This document shows positions 50,916 to 53,480 of a DNA stretch of 53,480 bases, piece after piece. The stretch spans positions 1 to 53,480 of the forward strand of contig CAUHGY010000002.1 in assembly GCA_959605945.1 (NCBI GenBank), in the 5' to 3' direction. Positions within the stretch are counted from its first letter, which is position 1, and each line of letters opens with the position of its first letter. The DNA comes from an uncultured Clostridia bacterium (GTDB lineage Bacteria; Bacillota; Clostridia; Christensenellales; Borkfalkiaceae). Below the pieces are notes generated by a model. The model did not search any database and had not been told where the DNA came from. It saw only the letters and a program-made list of their open reading frames with translations. Position numbers and translations under genes: made by a program.

Positions 50916-53048
50916 TTGAAAACAAACGGTTACAAAATTATGTGGATAGTGCTGGCGGTCATATTGGTCGTAGTGGCGGTTCTGTCGCTTACCACATGCA
51001 TAAATACCAGCACGCCCGTCGGTTATTCGGAATTTAAGACGGCTGTTAAGCTTGCCGATCCCGACGATCAGAGTGCGGGACTCGAGGGCGATCTGACGAA
51101 AGAAGATTTAAAAGCCAACGGGGCGGACGATATAGCCGCGAAAATTCCCGAAAGTTATACCAGACTTGAAATAAGCGACGTGGTTTTCGACAGTTACGTA
51201 GTCAATTTCGTTCTGCGCGTATACGTTGACGATACCCGCAGCATGGCTTACGCATTCACGACAAATTATTCGAGAAGCGGCGAAAGCGTTGAGGTGTTGG
51301 AGAATATGCTCTCGGATGCAGGAATAGACTATACGTACACCAACCCCAACGCAGGGTCAGTGTGGTCGTCTTTACTGCCGCTTGCAGGAACAATCCTCGT
51401 TGCCGTAATATTCTTCATTCTCATAATGCAGACTCAGGGCGGAACTAAGGGAGCGATGAATTTTGCCAAGACCAACGCCAGAATAAACAGGGATCTGAAA
51501 GTCCGGTTTACCGACGTTGCCGGCGCTGAAGAAGAAAAAGCCGAGCTTGCCGAAGTGGTTGATTTTTTGAAAAATCCAAGAAAATTCAGCGAACTCGGAG
51601 CCCGCATTCCCAAGGGCGTGTTGCTTGTAGGGCCTCCCGGAACGGGTAAAACGCTGTTTGCGAAAGCCGTTGCCGGCGAAGCAGGCGTGCCGTTTTTTTC
51701 GATAAGCGGTTCTGATTTTGTGGAAATGTTCGTCGGCGTTGGCGCGTCGAGAGTGAGAGACCTTTTCGACGTGGCTAAAAAAAGCATGCCGTGCATAGTG
51801 TTCATTGACGAAATCGACGCGGTAGGACGTCAGCGCGGCACGGGCATGGGCGGCGGACACGATGAACGCGAACAGACGTTGAACCAACTGCTTGTGCAGA
51901 TGGACGGGTTTGAGACCAACGACGGTATAATCGTCATGGCGGCAACCAACCGTGCGGATATACTCGATCCCGCATTGCTGCGTCCCGGCCGTTTCGACAG
52001 GCAGATTTACGTCAATATACCCGATGTTCGCGGCAGGGAAGCTATTCTCAAAGTGCATGCGAGAAATAAACCCCTTGCTCCCGACGTCAATTTTAAAACG
52101 GTTGCCAGAATGACCAGCGGTTTTTCGGGAGCCGACCTTGAAAACCTTCTGAACGAAGCCGCGATACTTGCGGCGAGAGCCAACAGAAAATTCATAAATA
52201 ACAGAGATCTTTACGAAGGTATCAACAAGGTGCTTTTAGGACCGCAGAAAAAGAGCCGTCTTGTAACCGAGACAGACAAACGCATCACTGCGTATCACGA
52301 ATCAGGGCATGCCGTTCTTGCGAGACTTTTGCCTAATTGCGATCCCGTACACGAAGTTTCGATAATTCCACGCGGGCAGGCGGCAGGGTACACAATGACC
52401 CGCCCCGACAGCGACGACAATCATCTGACCAAGGCGAAACTTTTGGACGACATCGTCATGACTCTCGGCGGCAGAGTGGCGGAGGAACTCATCATAAAAG
52501 ATATTTCCGCAGGCGCTTCGGGAGATATTCAGGCGGTCAGCAAACGCGCGAGGCTCATGGTCACGGAGTGGGGTATGAGCGAGAAAGTCGGACCCATATC
52601 TTATGCGTCCGATAAAGAAATATTCATCGGCAGAGATATGGCCGCGCACGTGACGTACAGCGAAGAGACGGCTGCCATTATCGACGAAGAAGTGCAGAAA
52701 ATCGTTTCGGATGCCCTTGCAAAAGCCAGAAAAATGCTTGGCGAAAACAAAAAACTTCTCGATAATATGGCAAGACTTCTGGTTGAAAGAGAAACCATTT
52801 TCTCCGAAGAGGTCGATATGCTTATGGAAGGAAAGAGCGTTGAAGAAATAATGACTTTCATGGATGAAAACGAACGCACTCTTTCGGAAAATCCGTTTAC
52901 CAGAAAGGCGGGTAAAAAAGCCTCTGCAGAACAGTATGCGAAGGCGGAAGAGCCCGCGGAAAAAGAGAAAAACTCAGATGAGCCGGACGGAAAAAATGCC
53001 GGAAGCGACGGCGGAAAATCCGATAAAGACGGCAGCGAACAAAATTAA
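50916..53048 (+). CDS. ftsH: ATP-dependent zinc metalloprotease FtsH
   Basis: Membrane-anchored hexameric AAA+ protease. TM1 (~9-28, MWIVLAVILVVVAVLSLTTC), extracytoplasmic domain (~30-150), TM2 (~152-171, SLLPLAGTILVAVIFFILIM). AAA: Walker A GPPGTGKT (239-246), Walker B FIDEID (296-301), second region of homology RGRFDRQI-type at LLRPGRFDRQ. Zinc site HESGH at 461-465. The acidic Lys/Glu/Gly-rich tail of ~50 residues is typical but long. It starts at TTG 50916 with AGGAG 10 bases upstream; ATG 50940 would cut into TM1. Usually linked to tilS-hpt; here the three are at opposite window ends. Confidence 0.95.
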   Translation: MKTNGYKIMWIVLAVILVVVAVLSLTTCINTSTPVGYSEFKTAVKLADPDDQSAGLEGDLTKEDLKANGADDIAAKIPESYTRLEISDVVFDSYVVNFVLRVYVDDTRSMAYAFTTNYSRSGESVEVLENMLSDAGIDYTYTNPNAGSVWSSLLPLAGTILVAVIFFILIMQTQGGTKGAMNFAKTNARINRDLKVRFTDVAGAEEEKAELAEVVDFLKNPRKFSELGARIPKGVLLVGPPGTGKTLFAKAVAGEAGVPFFSISGSDFVEMFVGVGASRVRDLFDVAKKSMPCIVFIDEIDAVGRQRGTGMGGGHDEREQTLNQLLVQMDGFETNDGIIVMAATNRADILDPALLRPGRFDRQIYVNIPDVRGREAILKVHARNKPLAPDVNFKTVARMTSGFSGADLENLLNEAAILAARANRKFINNRDLYEGINKVLLGPQKKSRLVTETDKRITAYHESGHAVLARLLPNCDPVHEVSIIPRGQAAGYTMTRPDSDDNHLTKAKLLDDIVMTLGGRVAEELIIKDISAGASGDIQAVSKRARLMVTEWGMSEKVGPISYASDKEIFIGRDMAAHVTYSEETAAIIDEEVQKIVSDALAKARKMLGENKKLLDNMARLLVERETIFSEEVDMLMEGKSVEEIMTFMDENERTLSENPFTRKAGKKASAEQYAKAEEPAEKEKNSDEPDGKNAGSDGGKSDKDGSEQN

Positions 53049-53059
53049 AGAATAAACCG

Positions 53060-53087
53060 CCCGGGCAAGATTTTGTTTTTGCCCGGG
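53060..53087 (+). terminator. Hairpin after ftsH
   Basis: CCCGGGCAA / TTGCCCGGG stem with GATTTTGTTT loop 12 bases past the stop; no immediate T-run (GCTTTTTACG follows 8 bases later), so strength is uncertain. Confidence 0.6.
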
Positions 53088-53371
53088 TATGAGGCTTTTT
53101 ACGTTGAAGTTTTCGGAACGATGTTGCCGGTTGCAATAATCCGCGCGTGTTTTGCGGGATTACGGGCCGTCGCGCGGAATTTATTCAAGCGGAAGTTATT
53201 CAAGCTGCGGTTTGTATGTTCGGCCGGCTAAGCATATGTTGCGACGCCGGCGGAAAGCGCGGTAAAAGCGCCGTGACTGAAAGTCCGCATATATTTTTTC
53301 GGGAACGGAAATTTCCTGTGCCGGATTCGCGGGCTTCAGCGGACGACCGGAAAGGGAATCAAGGAGAACAT

Positions 53372-53480
53372 ATGGGAAAAATCATTGCTTTTTCTAACCA
53401 GAAAGGCGGAGTGGGAAAAACGACGACGTGCGTCAATATGTCGGCATATCTTGCGGCGAAAGGCAGGAAATGCCTGATGA
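53372..53480 (+). CDS. parA: ParA/Soj chromosome-partitioning ATPase, N-terminal part (3' end outside window)
   Basis: The first 36 residues read IIAFSNQKGGVGKTTTCVNM, the deviant Walker A (KGGVGKTT) of ParA ATPases, then SAYLAAKGRKCLM. AAGGAG lies 5 bases before the ATG. ParA and ParB act on parS; two parS sites occur 6.3 kb to the left, consistent with an origin-proximal parABS system. parB is presumably beyond the window edge. Confidence 0.93.
   Translation, partial: MGKIIAFSNQKGGVGKTTTCVNMSAYLAAKGRKCLM

Noticed and set aside
1..53480. CRISPR arrays, intact insertion sequences, complete rRNA or tRNA genes
   Set aside because: No regularly spaced repeats, transposase motifs, or complete tRNA/rRNA sequences seen; only the truncated tRNA-Thr at 36887-36926.

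Overview
The window looks like the replication-origin region of a Bacillota (Clostridia-like) chromosome, probably from an uncultured spore former. Evidence: low-to-moderate GC, strong GGAGG-type ribosome binding sites, TTG and GTG starts, a Gram-positive type YidC, AddAB instead of RecBCD, a spore-associated YyaC/DUF1256 gene, and the set dnaA, dnaN, recF, mnmG, rsmG, rpmH, rnpA, yidD, yidC, jag, ftsH and parA. Lineage below class is a guess.

Layout. 1-1.2 kb: 3' end of tilS overlapping hpt, closed by a terminator. 1.3-3.4 kb: a promoter, a structured leader with a terminator/antiterminator switch, a tiny Cys-rich protein, an undecaprenyl-phosphate sugar transferase and a GT2 glycosyltransferase. 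3.7-9.6 kb: aroA-like gene and recF on minus, dnaA-mnmG on plus. 10-12.6 kb: amino-acid-type ABC importer whose ATPase carries a lysine-rich insertion of about 115 residues. 12.9-16.0 kb (minus): HAD/COG5610 protein, SLOG-type protein, rsmG. 16.04-16.5 kb: the likely oriC, an AT-rich spacer with four TTATCAAC-type DnaA boxes, next to dnaN rather than dnaA. 16.5-20.9 kb: dnaN, rpmH, rnpA, yidD, yidC (with a large extracytoplasmic insertion), jag. 21-25 kb: membrane/spermidine-synthase-like protein, a possible structured RNA, DUF1848 protein, mutM. 25-32.8 kb (minus): two unknown proteins and addB-addA. 32.9-36.4 kb: lipoprotein, small HTH, CAT-like acetyltransferase, GrpB-cytidine-deaminase fusion.

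36.4-44.4 kb reads as an accessory island: a scar joining a tRNA-Thr 5' half to a DUF1848 gene fragment, then HxlR, NTF2-like, flavodoxin, flavin reductase, an NTF2/FMN-reductase fusion, HTH-TM, DUF3788, WYL regulator, DJ-1 and GyrI genes. Three near-identical copies of a tiny zinc-ribbon ORF (one with a stop codon) are scattered through it. The DUF3788-WYL and DJ-1-GyrI units share a 20-bp dyad placed identically relative to -10, suggesting one small-molecule-responsive regulon. 45-46.5 kb: yyaC and a CvpA-family gene. 46.5-50.9 kb: an AT-rich stretch of about 4.4 kb with no intact gene, holding two parS sites and a decayed DUF4838-type gene. 50.9 kb to the end: ftsH and the start of parA.

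The core genes support replication, segregation, translation and membrane insertion. The accessory island looks like redox or xenobiotic response functions. All calls come from reading the sequence; no similarity search was run.
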